Positions 1-8,428 of a stretch of 64,000 nt of DNA are shown here, in pieces. Made by a program: the position numbers and the translations under genes. Source of the DNA: JBMOPD01 sp049323615 (GTDB lineage Bacteria > Bacillota > Desulfotomaculia > Desulfotomaculales > Desulfocucumaceae); the NCBI GenBank assembly GCA_049323615.1, contig JBMOPD010000031.1, positions 1 through 64,000 on the forward strand. Direction: 5' to 3'. Position 1 is the first letter of the stretch; every line of letters begins with the position of its first letter. The notes beneath the pieces were generated by a model. That model made no database searches. It saw only the letters and a program-made list of their open reading frames with translations, and was not told where the DNA came from.

Positions 1-103
1 TGCGTCCGAAAGAACCCTGGGTAAATACCCAGGAGATATAAAAAAGCCCCCCTGATAACGGAGAGGCTTCTTGATAATGGCTAACATGTTGGTCTCAGTA
101 GAC

Positions 104-130
104 CCGCCCGGCAGGGCGGCTTTTTTATTT
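104..130 (+). terminator. Rho-independent terminator
   Basis: CCGCCC (104-109) pairs with GGGCGG (114-119) around a four-base loop and is followed by a T-rich run from 121. A second hairpin, a 7-bp stem around AAAT, lies at 16-33. The arrangement looks like the end of an upstream leader or transcript outside the window; I could not match it to a known riboswitch class. Confidence 0.7.
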
Positions 131-188
131 TACTTGTTATGCCGCTGCGGGGTGGGCCACTGACGGCTAATTTATCGAAGCCTGCGCA

Positions 189-217
189 TGGACTTTTGCC
201 AATCTCTCTATTATAAT
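189..217 (+). promoter_or_regulatory. Candidate sigma-A promoter for the TPR gene
   Basis: A perfect TATAAT box (212-217) has TGGACT 17 bp upstream (189-194), four of six matches to TTGACA. It lies about 50 bp before the TPR gene at 269 and just after a terminator, which is where a new transcript would be expected to start. Confidence 0.45.
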
Positions 218-268
218 GCTATAGGAATAATCAGTGCAGGGTTGTCTAAACAGTAGGGGGCCGAAAAA

Positions 269-850
269 ATGACCGGGAAAAAGATGTCCTTCAGGCAGAA
301 AAGAAGGTTGCAGCAGAGGATAGTTTTCGGAATACTGGCGGGAGTTCTGGGACTGGGCCTGATTTTGTCATCCATAGTCTGGATACCGGGCCGCAGCAGC
401 GCCCCGGAAGAAGTCGAACAAAGGCCGCAGGCCACTGCGGCCGAGCTGGAGGAAAAAGCCAAGGCCAACCCCGATGATGTGGGAATATTAATCGACCTGG
501 CCCGGGCCTACACGAATGAAAACAATGCCGCCAAGGCAGCTGAAACCTATGAAAAGGCAGTGGCCCTGGAGCCCGGCAGGGATGATCTGAAAATAAGGCT
601 GGCCGACAGCTGTGTTGCGGCGGGCCAGTATGACCGGGCTGAAAAAATACTCAAAGATTTAATCAGCCGCAACCCCGGCGACAAGGAAGCGCACTACGTC
701 TATGGCTATGCCCTGATAGGGAAAAAGAACTACGGCAAATCTGTGGAGGAGTTTGAGCAGTTTATCAAGCTGGCCGGGGAAAACGACCCCCGGGTCGAAA
801 ACGTGAAAAGGATTATTGAAACATTAAAACCTTTGGCTGAGAAAAAATAG
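269..850 (+). CDS. Membrane-anchored TPR protein
   Basis: 193 residues. A basic N-terminus is followed by one hydrophobic segment at about residues 18-42, then by helical repeats of tetratricopeptide type (about 57-185, with recurrent A-x-x-Y-E-K-A and G-Q-Y-x-x-A patterns). The likely topology is a single membrane anchor with an outward TPR domain that binds a protein partner; the partner is unknown. The start is the ATG at 269 behind a GGGGG ribosome site; ATG 284 is a weaker alternative. The gene stands alone, with its own candidate promoter and a strong terminator. No enzymatic motif is visible. Confidence 0.75.
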   Translation: MTGKKMSFRQKRRLQQRIVFGILAGVLGLGLILSSIVWIPGRSSAPEEVEQRPQATAAELEEKAKANPDDVGILIDLARAYTNENNAAKAAETYEKAVALEPGRDDLKIRLADSCVAAGQYDRAEKILKDLISRNPGDKEAHYVYGYALIGKKNYGKSVEEFEQFIKLAGENDPRVENVKRIIETLKPLAEKK

Positions 851-873
851 TTAAAATCACTTTGAAAATTTAC

Positions 874-908
874 TGGAGCTAACTGCTGACAGCTAATAGC
901 TGACAGCT
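874..908. repeat. Heptanucleotide tandem tract (5 units)
   Basis: Five consecutive 7-mers, each ending in GCT, run without a break: TGGAGCT, AACTGCT, GACAGCT, AATAGCT, GACAGCT. The tract lies between the TPR gene stop and its terminator. Similar tracts recur in this window. Confidence 0.7.
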
Positions 909-909
909 G

Positions 910-938
910 AAAAAGGCCGGCTTAAAACCGGCCTTTTT
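910..938 (+). terminator. Strong Rho-independent terminator
   Basis: An 11-bp perfect stem (910-920 with 928-938) closes a 7-base loop and its 3' arm ends in TTTTT. It terminates the TPR gene. The A-tract on the 5' arm would let it work on the minus strand as well. Confidence 0.85.
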
Positions 939-1022
939 CAATTAATTACCGGTGGGACTGCACGGGCGCCGCCGTTATAATTAATATTAGCCAGTTAACT
1001 ATTAGAAACAGGTGAACACATT

Positions 1023-1907
1023 ATGAAGCTTCCATACCGGGAAGAAAAATCGAAAATACGGTGGGCCGGCTTTATCTTAAGAGCCGCCCTTATTTTGCTT
1101 ACCCTGGCGGTGGTGGCTGCGGTAAGGCTGCCGGCGCAGGTCAGGGGTTACACGTACGAGTTGTACAGGGAGGCGGCCGGGGCCAATATGGACTTCCGGT
1201 CCAGGCACCTGATGGTTCTGGAAGGAGAACATGTAAGGGTTAAATACCAGGAGACTGACAGCAATTATGCCGGCATGGTGCTGGAGGCGGCGGAGAAATT
1301 TTACCGGCCCGTGGCCACAAAATACGGACTAAAAACCGGCCGCAAGGTAACCGTGGTGATCTACCCCACCAGGGAGGAGCTAAACGCCAGCTTTGGCTGG
1401 CCCGCCAGTGAAAGCGCCATGGGAGTATACTGGGCGGGTGTGATCAGGGTGCTGTCCCCGGCTTCCTGGGTGAACGGCGAGAACCCGGAAGAAATAAAAA
1501 ACACTTTTATCAATGTCGGCCCCATGGCCCACGAATTAACCCACCTGGCCGTGGACTACGCCACCAGGGGCAACTGTCCCCGCTGGCTGACCGAGGGACT
1601 GGCCCAGCTGGAGGAATACCGCCTTACCGGCTTCCGGTTCGATGACCTGTCCGCAGCCGGCAGCGGCGCTTTTTACAGTCTGAAGGAAATGGACAGGGGT
1701 TTTGACGACCTTCCCGACCAGGCCCTGGCGTACCGGGAAGCCCTTTCCGCGGTGGAATATATCGATACCGTCCATGGCGGGGATAAGCTCATGAAAATTA
1801 TTTCGCTGCTGGGCGCCGGCAGGGGAATCGGCGAGTCGGTAAAAGAGGCGCTGGGGGTCGATTTGGCAACACTGGAACAAAATTGGCGAACTTGGTCGGG
1901 TTTTTAA
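1023..1907 (+). CDS. Membrane-anchored MA-family metallopeptidase
   Basis: 294 residues. A transmembrane segment at about residues 18-38 is followed by an extracytoplasmic domain with the zinc-peptidase motif HELTH (His170, Glu171, His174) and, about 25 residues later, the third-ligand motif WLTEGLAQ. This arrangement fits the gluzincin-like peptidase MA family (PF13485). The substrate is unknown; members are usually exported and often lie near cell-envelope genes, here murA. The ATG at 1023 follows GGTGAACAC with only a weak ribosome site. The gene appears intact. Confidence 0.75.
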   Translation: MKLPYREEKSKIRWAGFILRAALILLTLAVVAAVRLPAQVRGYTYELYREAAGANMDFRSRHLMVLEGEHVRVKYQETDSNYAGMVLEAAEKFYRPVATKYGLKTGRKVTVVIYPTREELNASFGWPASESAMGVYWAGVIRVLSPASWVNGENPEEIKNTFINVGPMAHELTHLAVDYATRGNCPRWLTEGLAQLEEYRLTGFRFDDLSAAGSGAFYSLKEMDRGFDDLPDQALAYREALSAVEYIDTVHGGDKLMKIISLLGAGRGIGESVKEALGVDLATLEQNWRTWSGF

Positions 1908-2035
1908 GTTTTCAGGCAGGAATTTCTTTGGATTTAAGAGAAATATTCCATGGTTAATTCGATAAAGCTGGGTTAAAACCCGGGCGGGAAATTTTGTGCC
2001 GGAACTTTGGATTAACCAGGAATGGAGAGGACAGA

Positions 2036-3301
2036 GTGCACAAATTGGTGGTAGTGGGGGGACAGCCCCTCAGGGGGCGGGTCAGGATCAGCGGGGCCAA
2101 AAATGCGGCCCTGGCCATTTTAAGCGCCACCGTCATGGCCGGGGATATCGTTGTCCTTGATAATGTTCCTGATATCAACGATGTCAGGGTGATGATTAAA
2201 CTGATTGAGTCCCTGGGGGCGGAGGTGGTCTGGCAGGCAAGTGATTCTGTCAGGATAAGCCCCCCGGAGGCTGTCGGATCAATGCCTTCTTATCACCAGG
2301 CCAAGCAGTTGCGGGCCTCGAATTTGCTGCTGGGCCCCCTGTTGGCCAGGTTCGGGAAGGCTGAAATACCCCTGCCGGGGGGCTGCAATATCGGCATCCG
2401 GCCGATGGACCTTCATTTCAAGGGATTTGCCGCCATGGGGGCGGAAATAATCCTGGATAAGGGATGTGTCCGGGCTTACTGCAAGAAGTTGCGGGGGACC
2501 CGCATTTACCTGGACTTTCCCAGCGTGGGGGCGACGGAAAACATAATGATGGCGGCCTGCCTGGCCGAGGGGCAGACAGTCATTGAAAATGTCGCCAAGG
2601 AACCGGAAGTCGTGGACCTGGCCAGTTTTTTAAACTGCCTGGGGGCCAAGGTGCGCGGCGCCGGCACGGATATAATAAAGATCGAGGGGTCACGCTCCCT
2701 GGGCGGGTGCATGCGCTACTCGGTCATACCCGACCGTATAGAGGCCGGAACCTTCATGGTGGCCGCGGCCGCCACCAGGGGGGACGTCTATCTGGAGAAC
2801 ATTATCCTCCGGCACCTGGAGCCTTTACGGGCCAAGCTTAAGGAGGCCGGGGTGGATGTAACCGAAGGGGAGGACAGCCTGCGGGTGGCTGTCCAGGGGC
2901 CCTTGAAGCCGATTGACATCAAGACCCTCCCTTATCCGGGGTTTCCCACCGACATGCAGTCCCAGATGATGGCCATGCTGTCCACCATTCCGGGAACCAG
3001 CCTGATCACCGAAAATATTTTTGAAAACCGCTTTCAGGTGGTTGACGAGTTGAAACGCATGGGCGCCAGGATAAAGGTGGAGGGAAGGCTGGCCATTATC
3101 GAGGGAACGGACCAGCTGCACGGGACCCAGGTCAAGGCCACCGACCTCAGGGCCGGGGCGGCGCTGGTGGTGGCCGGGCTGATGGCCGGGGGAAACACCG
3201 AAATAACCAATACCAAGTATATTTTCAGGGGGTACCACGAGATAGACAAAAAGCTCAGGGCCCTGGGGGCGGATGTAAGGATAGTTGAAAACGGCGCATG
3301 A
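2036..3301 (+). CDS. murA: UDP-N-acetylglucosamine 1-carboxyvinyltransferase
   Basis: MurA transfers enolpyruvate from PEP to UDP-GlcNAc, the first committed step of peptidoglycan synthesis in the cytoplasm. The protein (about 421 residues, normal for the family) has the N-terminal SGAKNAAL substrate-binding segment and the active-site Cys in GGCNIGIRP (Cys117, matching E. coli Cys115), so it should be fosfomycin-sensitive. I chose the GTG at 2036, five bases after GGAGAGG; an upstream TTG at 1994 would add 14 residues not typical of MurA. rlmH follows after 56 bp and may be cotranscribed. Many Firmicutes carry two MurA paralogues; whether this is the only one cannot be told here. Confidence 0.95.
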   Translation: MHKLVVVGGQPLRGRVRISGAKNAALAILSATVMAGDIVVLDNVPDINDVRVMIKLIESLGAEVVWQASDSVRISPPEAVGSMPSYHQAKQLRASNLLLGPLLARFGKAEIPLPGGCNIGIRPMDLHFKGFAAMGAEIILDKGCVRAYCKKLRGTRIYLDFPSVGATENIMMAACLAEGQTVIENVAKEPEVVDLASFLNCLGAKVRGAGTDIIKIEGSRSLGGCMRYSVIPDRIEAGTFMVAAAATRGDVYLENIILRHLEPLRAKLKEAGVDVTEGEDSLRVAVQGPLKPIDIKTLPYPGFPTDMQSQMMAMLSTIPGTSLITENIFENRFQVVDELKRMGARIKVEGRLAIIEGTDQLHGTQVKATDLRAGAALVVAGLMAGGNTEITNTKYIFRGYHEIDKKLRALGADVRIVENGA

Positions 3302-3357
3302 CATGCGCCGTTGCTTTTTATTGCAGGAAACTATATGATCTTGGGAACGGGGGGCTT

Positions 3358-3837
3358 ATGCATATAACAGTTCTGGCCGTGGGCCGCTTAAAGGAAAAAT
3401 ACCTGCAGGAGGCGCAGGCCGAATACCTGAAAAGGCTTTCGGCCTACGCCCGGGTGAACGTGGTGGAGGTGGCCGACGAGGCTGTCCGGGAAGGAGCATC
3501 GCCCGCCGTGGAAGAAGCCGTTAAGCGGAAAGAGGCCGAGCGGCTGGCCAAGCACATCCACCCCGGCGCCTACGTGGTGGCCCTGGACCGGGAGGGCGGC
3601 CGGATGACCTCGGAGGGGTTTTCAGATTTCATTGTCGGCCTGGGCATAGAGGGAAAAAGCCAAATCACCTTTATCATCGGCGGCACCCTGGGCCTGTCCG
3701 GGACGGTACTGCAGTCTGCCCAACGCAGGCTTTCCTTCTCCGACATGACCTTCCCCCACCAGCTCATGCGTATAATACTGCTGGAGCAGGTCTTCCGGGC
3801 CTTCAGGATAGCCCGGGGGGAACCGTACCACCGATAA
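3358..3837 (+). CDS. rlmH: 23S rRNA (pseudouridine1915-N3)-methyltransferase
   Basis: 159 residues, a SPOUT-class methyltransferase that modifies pseudouridine 1915 in helix 69 of 23S rRNA using SAM. The family signature is complete: MHITVLAVGRLKEKY at the start, ALDREGG in the middle, a glycine-rich FIIGGTLGLS knot segment, and a C-terminal tail ending RGEPYHR. The ATG at 3358 follows a GGGGGG ribosome site. It lies directly after murA; downstream begins an accessory island. Confidence 0.95.
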   Translation: MHITVLAVGRLKEKYLQEAQAEYLKRLSAYARVNVVEVADEAVREGASPAVEEAVKRKEAERLAKHIHPGAYVVALDREGGRMTSEGFSDFIVGLGIEGKSQITFIIGGTLGLSGTVLQSAQRRLSFSDMTFPHQLMRIILLEQVFRAFRIARGEPYHR

Positions 3838-3901
3838 CTGCCAATTTTCCGGGGTTGAAGGCGGATGAATTTTCCGCTTTCATCTTTACGCCCCGGAATT
3901 A

Positions 3902-3910
3902 TGGTATAAT
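3902..3910 (+). promoter_or_regulatory. Candidate extended -10 promoter for the RM cassette
   Basis: TGGTATAAT is a perfect extended -10 element (TGn plus TATAAT). No good -35 box is visible at the usual distance, which fits an extended -10 promoter. It lies 120 bp before the methyltransferase start. A weak hairpin (3857-3864 with 3074-like complement at 3874-3881) precedes it and may end the murA-rlmH transcript. Confidence 0.4.
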
Positions 3911-4029
3911 TGTGGAAAAAAATAACGTTACGGTGGATGTTATGAAAGGTGCGCCTTTCTTGCCGCTACTGACCCGTTATTACCTCAGCGATTGTGACAT
4001 CCAGGCAATAGTCGTTTCGGAGGCCCCAC

Positions 4030-6240
4030 ATGATCGAAAAATCATTCGACATTCCCTTTATAGCCAATCTGGCCCTTCGCGAAAAGCAGATCCAGCAGAA
4101 TTACCGCCCGGTTATTGGAGTGCATAAATGGTTTGCACGGCGGCCGGGTACTCTGTTCAGGGGGCTTTTGCTGTCTGAATTTGTCCAGGGTGAGCTTAAG
4201 GAGAACTTTTACAAGGCTAATCGTTTAACTGGCATCACCGTGTCTGACCCGTTTATGGGCGGCGGGACGCCTCTGTTGGAGGCCAACCGGCTGGGCTGCA
4301 ATATTATCGGCGCCGATATCAACCCAATGGCGTACTGGATTGTCCAGCGGGAGATTTCCCAGTTGGATTTGGCTGCGTATAAATTGTCTGCCAACCATAT
4401 ACTCATGAATTTGCAGAAGGAAATAGGTGTTTACTACAGAACCAGCTGTATGGTTTGCGGAAATACAGATGTTCCGGTAAAGTATTTTTTATGGGTGAAA
4501 ACCCAGCGTTGTCTGACCTGCGGAAGAACCTTCGACCTTTTTCCGGGCTATTTACTGTCCACCAACCAGCGCCATCCCAGGCATGTTCTGATTTGTGCCG
4601 CCTGCGGGGAACTAAACGAGGTCGAAAACCCCAAAAATCCGGGTAAATGTCGTGGTTGCCATACAGACTTACAATTACAGGGGCCGGCCCGGAACAACCA
4701 ATGTTCCTGCCCTCACTGCGGCGTTAGCAACAAGTATCCCCAGCCTGTGCAAGGGCCGCCTCAACACCGCATGGCGGCCATAGAATACTACTGCCCGCAA
4801 TGCAAGTCCCCGGGCAAAGGCAGATTCTTTAAAAAGCCGGATCCGGCGGATTTGGAGAAATATGACCGGGCAAGCCGGGCATGGTCGGGTATAACGCCTG
4901 AATTCGTGCCTTATCAGACCATCCCAGCTGGGGATGAAACTGACCGGCTGCACCGCTGGGGATATAGGCGGTACCGGGATATGTTCAACCATCGCCAACT
5001 GCTGGGGCTTGAACTGATCTGCCGAGCCATCGCCGGACATCCTTCCGGTGAGGTCCGGAATGCCTTAGCAACAAATCTTTCCGACCTGTTGCGTTATCAG
5101 AATATGCTTTGCCGGTATGATACCAGTGCCCTTAAATCTTTAGATATCTTTTCTGTGCACGGCTTTCCGGTGGGGTTGGTACAATGCGAATCCAATTTAA
5201 TAGGCATTGTCAATGGCCAGAATGGCAACAACATCGGCAGCGGCGGGTGGTTAAATATTGTAGAAAAATATGCCCGGGGTAAGGCCTATTGCTATGAGCC
5301 TTTTGAAATCCGTCACAAAAACGGCCGCAAGGTTCAAATTCCCGTTCAGGGTGAATGGATTGGGCCGTATAAAACCGGACCTAACCGCTCAGAAAAAAGA
5401 AAAATTAAATTGTTTTGTGGCAGCTCTACGGAGATAAAAATGCCCCCGGGGTCCCTGGACGCAGTGCTGACAGACCCTCCTTACTTTGCAAATGTGCAGT
5501 ATGCCGAACTGATGGATTTCTGTTACGTGTGGCTGCGCCGCCTTATTGGAAAAGAGGAGCCGTGTTTTAAGAGCATTTCCACCAGGGACGAAAAAGAACT
5601 TACCGGAAATAACACTATGGAACGGGGGTTAACGCAATTTACAGAAGGGCTGTCCATTGTTTTTCAAAATATGGCCAGGGCATTAAAACCCGGTTCGCCC
5701 TTTGTTTTTACCTATCACCACAATCGCCTTGATGCGTATTTCCCTGTTGCTGTGGCTATTCTTGATTCCCGGTTAACGTGTTCTGCGACCCTTCCCTGCC
5801 CTGGTGAGATGGGGGCATCTATTCATATAAACGGAACAGGTTCGTCAATAATTGATACTATTTTTGTCTGCCGTTCCACTGGGACAGTATCGCGGCGGAC
5901 CATTGCATCCTCCCCTGAGGCCATTGCCCGACTGGTTCTAGAAGATATAAACAAATTACGAAACGGGAATGTAAAAATCAGTCAGGGTGATATGCGCTGT
6001 ATTACGTACGGGCATCTTATACGCCTGGCTATCTGGCACATTCGTCATGTATGGGAACCAGGCAACGAGATAGAAAAAAAGCTGATCATGATAAATGATC
6101 AGGTGGAAAAGCTTGGCGGCTGGTCAGGTGTTATGGAGTATCTGTCCCAGGAGTATTTAACCACTTCCAAAACACAGGAATGGGTTGCCTTGGATGGAAC
6201 AGAAAAATACGAAGGAGAAGTGGATGAAATACCCTTTTGA
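4030..6240 (+). CDS. DUF1156-type DNA methyltransferase with zinc ribbons
   Basis: 736 residues. The N-terminus carries the DUF1156 signature (VHKWFARRPG, residues 31-40). Then come a SAM-binding motif I (DPFMGGGTPLLEA, from about residue 73), a cysteine-rich insertion at about 140-265 with several CxxC pairs that look like three or more zinc ribbons, and the catalytic motif DPPYFANVQY from Asp482, typical of amino-group DNA methyltransferases (N6-adenine or N4-cytosine). The order motif I, insertion, DPPY places a putative target-recognition region between the two catalytic motifs. The ATG at 4030 follows CGGAGG. The end overlaps the next gene by 17 bp, so the pair is translationally linked. 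Context (PD-(D/E)XK partner, TA modules, a partial copy at 8429) indicates a mobile defence cassette. Recognition site unknown. Confidence 0.8.
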   Translation: MIEKSFDIPFIANLALREKQIQQNYRPVIGVHKWFARRPGTLFRGLLLSEFVQGELKENFYKANRLTGITVSDPFMGGGTPLLEANRLGCNIIGADINPMAYWIVQREISQLDLAAYKLSANHILMNLQKEIGVYYRTSCMVCGNTDVPVKYFLWVKTQRCLTCGRTFDLFPGYLLSTNQRHPRHVLICAACGELNEVENPKNPGKCRGCHTDLQLQGPARNNQCSCPHCGVSNKYPQPVQGPPQHRMAAIEYYCPQCKSPGKGRFFKKPDPADLEKYDRASRAWSGITPEFVPYQTIPAGDETDRLHRWGYRRYRDMFNHRQLLGLELICRAIAGHPSGEVRNALATNLSDLLRYQNMLCRYDTSALKSLDIFSVHGFPVGLVQCESNLIGIVNGQNGNNIGSGGWLNIVEKYARGKAYCYEPFEIRHKNGRKVQIPVQGEWIGPYKTGPNRSEKRKIKLFCGSSTEIKMPPGSLDAVLTDPPYFANVQYAELMDFCYVWLRRLIGKEEPCFKSISTRDEKELTGNNTMERGLTQFTEGLSIVFQNMARALKPGSPFVFTYHHNRLDAYFPVAVAILDSRLTCSATLPCPGEMGASIHINGTGSSIIDTIFVCRSTGTVSRRTIASSPEAIARLVLEDINKLRNGNVKISQGDMRCITYGHLIRLAIWHIRHVWEPGNEIEKKLIMINDQVEKLGGWSGVMEYLSQEYLTTSKTQEWVALDGTEKYEGEVDEIPF

Positions 6241-7246
6241 GGTACCTTTTTCAGAATTGGTTAATAACCTGGAACCTTTTGTGACAGCTGTATTCTCCTG
6301 TTTGGAGTCGGAGTTTTTGATTTTGCCCAAGGGGGCAGGATTTGTGGATTACCCTGTCTTTGAACAGGGATATGAGCGATTAAAGCGGGCGACGCTGGGT
6401 TTTCGACAGTTTGACCCAGAACGCATAATAACTGTAGCATGTGAAGCTCCCATGGTCCTCATTGTTTTACGCACAATGCTCGGTTTTACCCCGCCGGAAT
6501 GGGCTTACTTGGCTACTCAAAGGGCAGAGGTTGAAGTGACACAGGGATTTATCCGGACTCTTGACCGGAACATTCGGTTGGATCCGTTTAAACCGCTGTC
6601 CAGCAGCGCGACTACACTTGACCGGGTTAGGGCTTTGGTTAAAACAGCCTGTAATATTCTTACAGATAGTATTCCGGAGATGGAACCGGATAAGTTGCAC
6701 CGATTGGATAAAGCTGATACCCGGAATGGCTTGTCTGGTATGCAAACCATGGCTAATCTGGGGGTTCCCTATGCCATGCTCCTGTATGAACGTTTTTTGG
6801 GAAGGCCTTTTGCGGGGCACCGGGACTCAGTATCAGAGTTGGTGGGAGACAGTCTGGAAACAGCCGTTGAGGACGTGTTGACCCGATCTGGAATAAGTTT
6901 CCGCAAGACCAAAAGGGCGGAACGCATAACCGGTTTTGACCAAGCGCCTGATTTTATTATTCCCAGCGAGTACAATCCTCAGGTGATCATAGAGGCCAAA
7001 ATCACTGAAGATGACGGGACGGCACGGGATAAGGTAACCCGCATTCAGCATTTGGCTGAAATAAGTACATCACCGGGGCGCCAGCTAAAGTTTGAAGTTA
7101 TTGCCTGTATTGGAGGCCGGGGGTTTGGTGTACGCCGGGAAGATATGAAAAAAATATTGTTAGCAACCAGGGGAAAGGTTTTTACAGTCCGTACAATGGA
7201 TAAGTTGGTTCCTTATACCCGTCTGAAAGATTTTGCATCAAAATAA
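6224..7246 (+). CDS. Putative restriction endonuclease, PD-(D/E)XK fold
   Basis: 340 residues, not closely recognised. The C-terminal third holds a likely PD-(D/E)XK nuclease core: PDF at residues 242-244, a spacer, then IIEAKI with Glu257 and Lys259, followed by a helix (KVTRIQHLAE) as expected after the active-site strand. The N-terminal two thirds are helical and may recognise DNA. The start is the ATG at 6224 behind GAAGGAG, inside the methyltransferase end, and the 17-bp overlap implies co-expression. Inference: it is the cleaving partner of the upstream methyltransferase in a type II-like RM system. The alternative is a non-cleaving accessory or Mrr-like factor. It appears full length. 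Confidence 0.6.
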   Translation: MKYPFEVPFSELVNNLEPFVTAVFSCLESEFLILPKGAGFVDYPVFEQGYERLKRATLGFRQFDPERIITVACEAPMVLIVLRTMLGFTPPEWAYLATQRAEVEVTQGFIRTLDRNIRLDPFKPLSSSATTLDRVRALVKTACNILTDSIPEMEPDKLHRLDKADTRNGLSGMQTMANLGVPYAMLLYERFLGRPFAGHRDSVSELVGDSLETAVEDVLTRSGISFRKTKRAERITGFDQAPDFIIPSEYNPQVIIEAKITEDDGTARDKVTRIQHLAEISTSPGRQLKFEVIACIGGRGFGVRREDMKKILLATRGKVFTVRTMDKLVPYTRLKDFASK

Positions 7247-7330
7247 ATATGGTCATACCTGGCTGAAAGGTCACCCGGCTCATTGCTGGCGTTTCCAAAG
7301 ATGGGGAGAGTCAGGGGACTGTTCTCTGTC
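7235..7330 (-). pseudogene. Relic of a VapB-type antitoxin C-terminus
   Basis: On the minus strand an open frame encodes GNASNEPGDLSARYDHIYFD. This resembles the C-terminal tail GNGPGDLSERHDHYLYEE of the intact antitoxin at 18029-18286. No start, ribbon-helix-helix domain or PIN toxin is present, and the tail runs into the 3' end of the endonuclease gene. It is probably the remnant of a toxin-antitoxin locus disrupted when the RM cassette arrived. The remainder of 7247-7560 shows no supported gene. Confidence 0.5.
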
Positions 7331-7563
7331 TCTTTTTCTTTTTCTAAAATTAGCCGTTTGCCCCGATATGGCGAACTATACCATCGATAACGAATAACGC
7401 TTTGAGGTAGAAAATGGCGGAGGGCCTGGAAGAAGGGCCTTCCGCCACCTGGCTTTTGGGGAAAGCGTTGCGAGGCCGCAAAAACGGCCCTGGCCAACGC
7501 CTTTTTCTCTGTTCAGGTTGGTGTCCCGGGGTTCGGCAGAGTGCCTCTGGCGAAAAATTAGTA

Positions 7564-7591
7564 TTGACTTTTTTGGATTGTCAGATAATAT
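7564..7591 (+). promoter_or_regulatory. Promoter and direct repeats of the AbrB/PIN operon
   Basis: TTGACT (7564-7569) and TAATAT (7586-7591) are separated by 16 bp, a good sigma-A promoter 60 bp before the antitoxin gene. Between the promoter and the ribosome site the sequence TACCGGA occurs twice (around 7623 and 7636), a likely operator for autoregulation by the AbrB-type antitoxin. Confidence 0.6.
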
Positions 7592-7650
7592 TAAAGTAGG
7601 ATTTTACTAATTTCCTATTATATTACCGGAAATTATACCGGAGGTGCATT

Positions 7651-7944
7651 TTGGTGGAAGAGAGAACCGCCTATCAAAAAGCGTCTTGCCACCCCAAAAA
7701 AGTCAGGGTCCGGGATAAAGGACAGCTGACTATTCCTTTTGAATTCAGAAAAAAATTCGGGATTGAGGAAGATACGGTAGTGGACATTTATCAGGTAGGC
7801 AGGGCTATCATTGTTGCCCCGGAAAACCTTGTTGTCAGGGAACTGGCCAGGTCCGTCAAGAGCGAGATGGGGGATCAGCGGATAAGCCTTGAAGATTTGC
7901 TGTCAGAACTGAGAGAGGGCCGCCATGAATATCAGAAAGAATAA
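7651..7944 (+). CDS. AbrB/MazE-like antitoxin
   Basis: 97 residues. The SpoVT/AbrB swapped-hairpin DNA-binding domain is clear at about residues 18-60 (VRVRDKGQLTIPFEFRKKFG, then a hydrophobic strand VDIYQVGRAIIVAPE). The C-terminal 35 residues probably bind and block the toxin. The start is TTG 7651 or GTG 7654, 5 or 8 bases behind GGAGGTG. The gene overlaps the PIN toxin by 20 bp, the usual antitoxin-first order, and the complex should repress its own promoter. Confidence 0.8.
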   Translation: MVEERTAYQKASCHPKKVRVRDKGQLTIPFEFRKKFGIEEDTVVDIYQVGRAIIVAPENLVVRELARSVKSEMGDQRISLEDLLSELREGRHEYQKE

Positions 7945-8353
7945 CAGGGTTTTCTTCGACAGTAGTGTTTTAATTGCCGGTTTGGCTTCTCCGGACGGGG
8001 GTTCCGCGGTGCTGCTGGCTATGGCCGAGATGAGGCTGATTACCCCGGTGATTTCCGAGATGGTGGTTACAGAGGTGATAAGAAACATCGAAAAAAAGCT
8101 GCTCCGCTGTCTTCCCCAATATCACAGGCTCTTTAAATCGCTTCCCTTTGAAATTGCCGATCCCACGGAAGATTTTATAATATCCGCCCGGAAACTGATA
8201 AATGAGAAAGACGCAATAATACTGGCCGCGGCCATGAATGCCAAAATAGACTTCCTGGTTACTCTGGACAGGCATTTTTTTACGGCGGATTTACAAAAAC
8301 TGCCGTTCACAGTGTGTTCCCCCGGGGAATTGCTTGAATCAGTGGAATGTTGA
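7925..8353 (+). CDS. PIN-domain toxin, VapC-like
   Basis: 142 residues forming one PIN ribonuclease domain. Acidic active-site positions are visible: Asp in VFFDSSVLIAG, the Glu of VVTEVIRN, Asp in NEKDAIILAAA and Asp in LVTLDRHFF. VapC toxins cleave specific RNAs, often tRNA, when the labile antitoxin is lost; the target here is unknown. The ATG at 7925 lies inside the antitoxin gene, behind GAGAGGGCC. All catalytic acidic residues seem kept, so the toxin is probably active. Confidence 0.8.
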   Translation: MNIRKNNRVFFDSSVLIAGLASPDGGSAVLLAMAEMRLITPVISEMVVTEVIRNIEKKLLRCLPQYHRLFKSLPFEIADPTEDFIISARKLINEKDAIILAAAMNAKIDFLVTLDRHFFTADLQKLPFTVCSPGELLESVEC

Positions 8354-8428
8354 ACATACCCTTAAAGGGAAAAAATCTTTCTTTGTAGAAATGTAACCCA
8401 TTATGATATTCATTAATGGGAGCAAGCA

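Noticed and set aside
1..100. Riboswitch-like look of the first 100 bases (hairpin, then conserved-looking purine stretches, then terminator)
   Set aside because: I could not match it to a known aptamer, and its upstream part is outside the window.
3855..4127. 90-codon open frame before the methyltransferase
   Set aside because: It spans the candidate promoter and overlaps the methyltransferase start in another frame, without a ribosome site.
7414..7599. 61-codon open frame before the AbrB/PIN pair
   Set aside because: No recognisable domain; it ends inside the promoter of the toxin-antitoxin operon.
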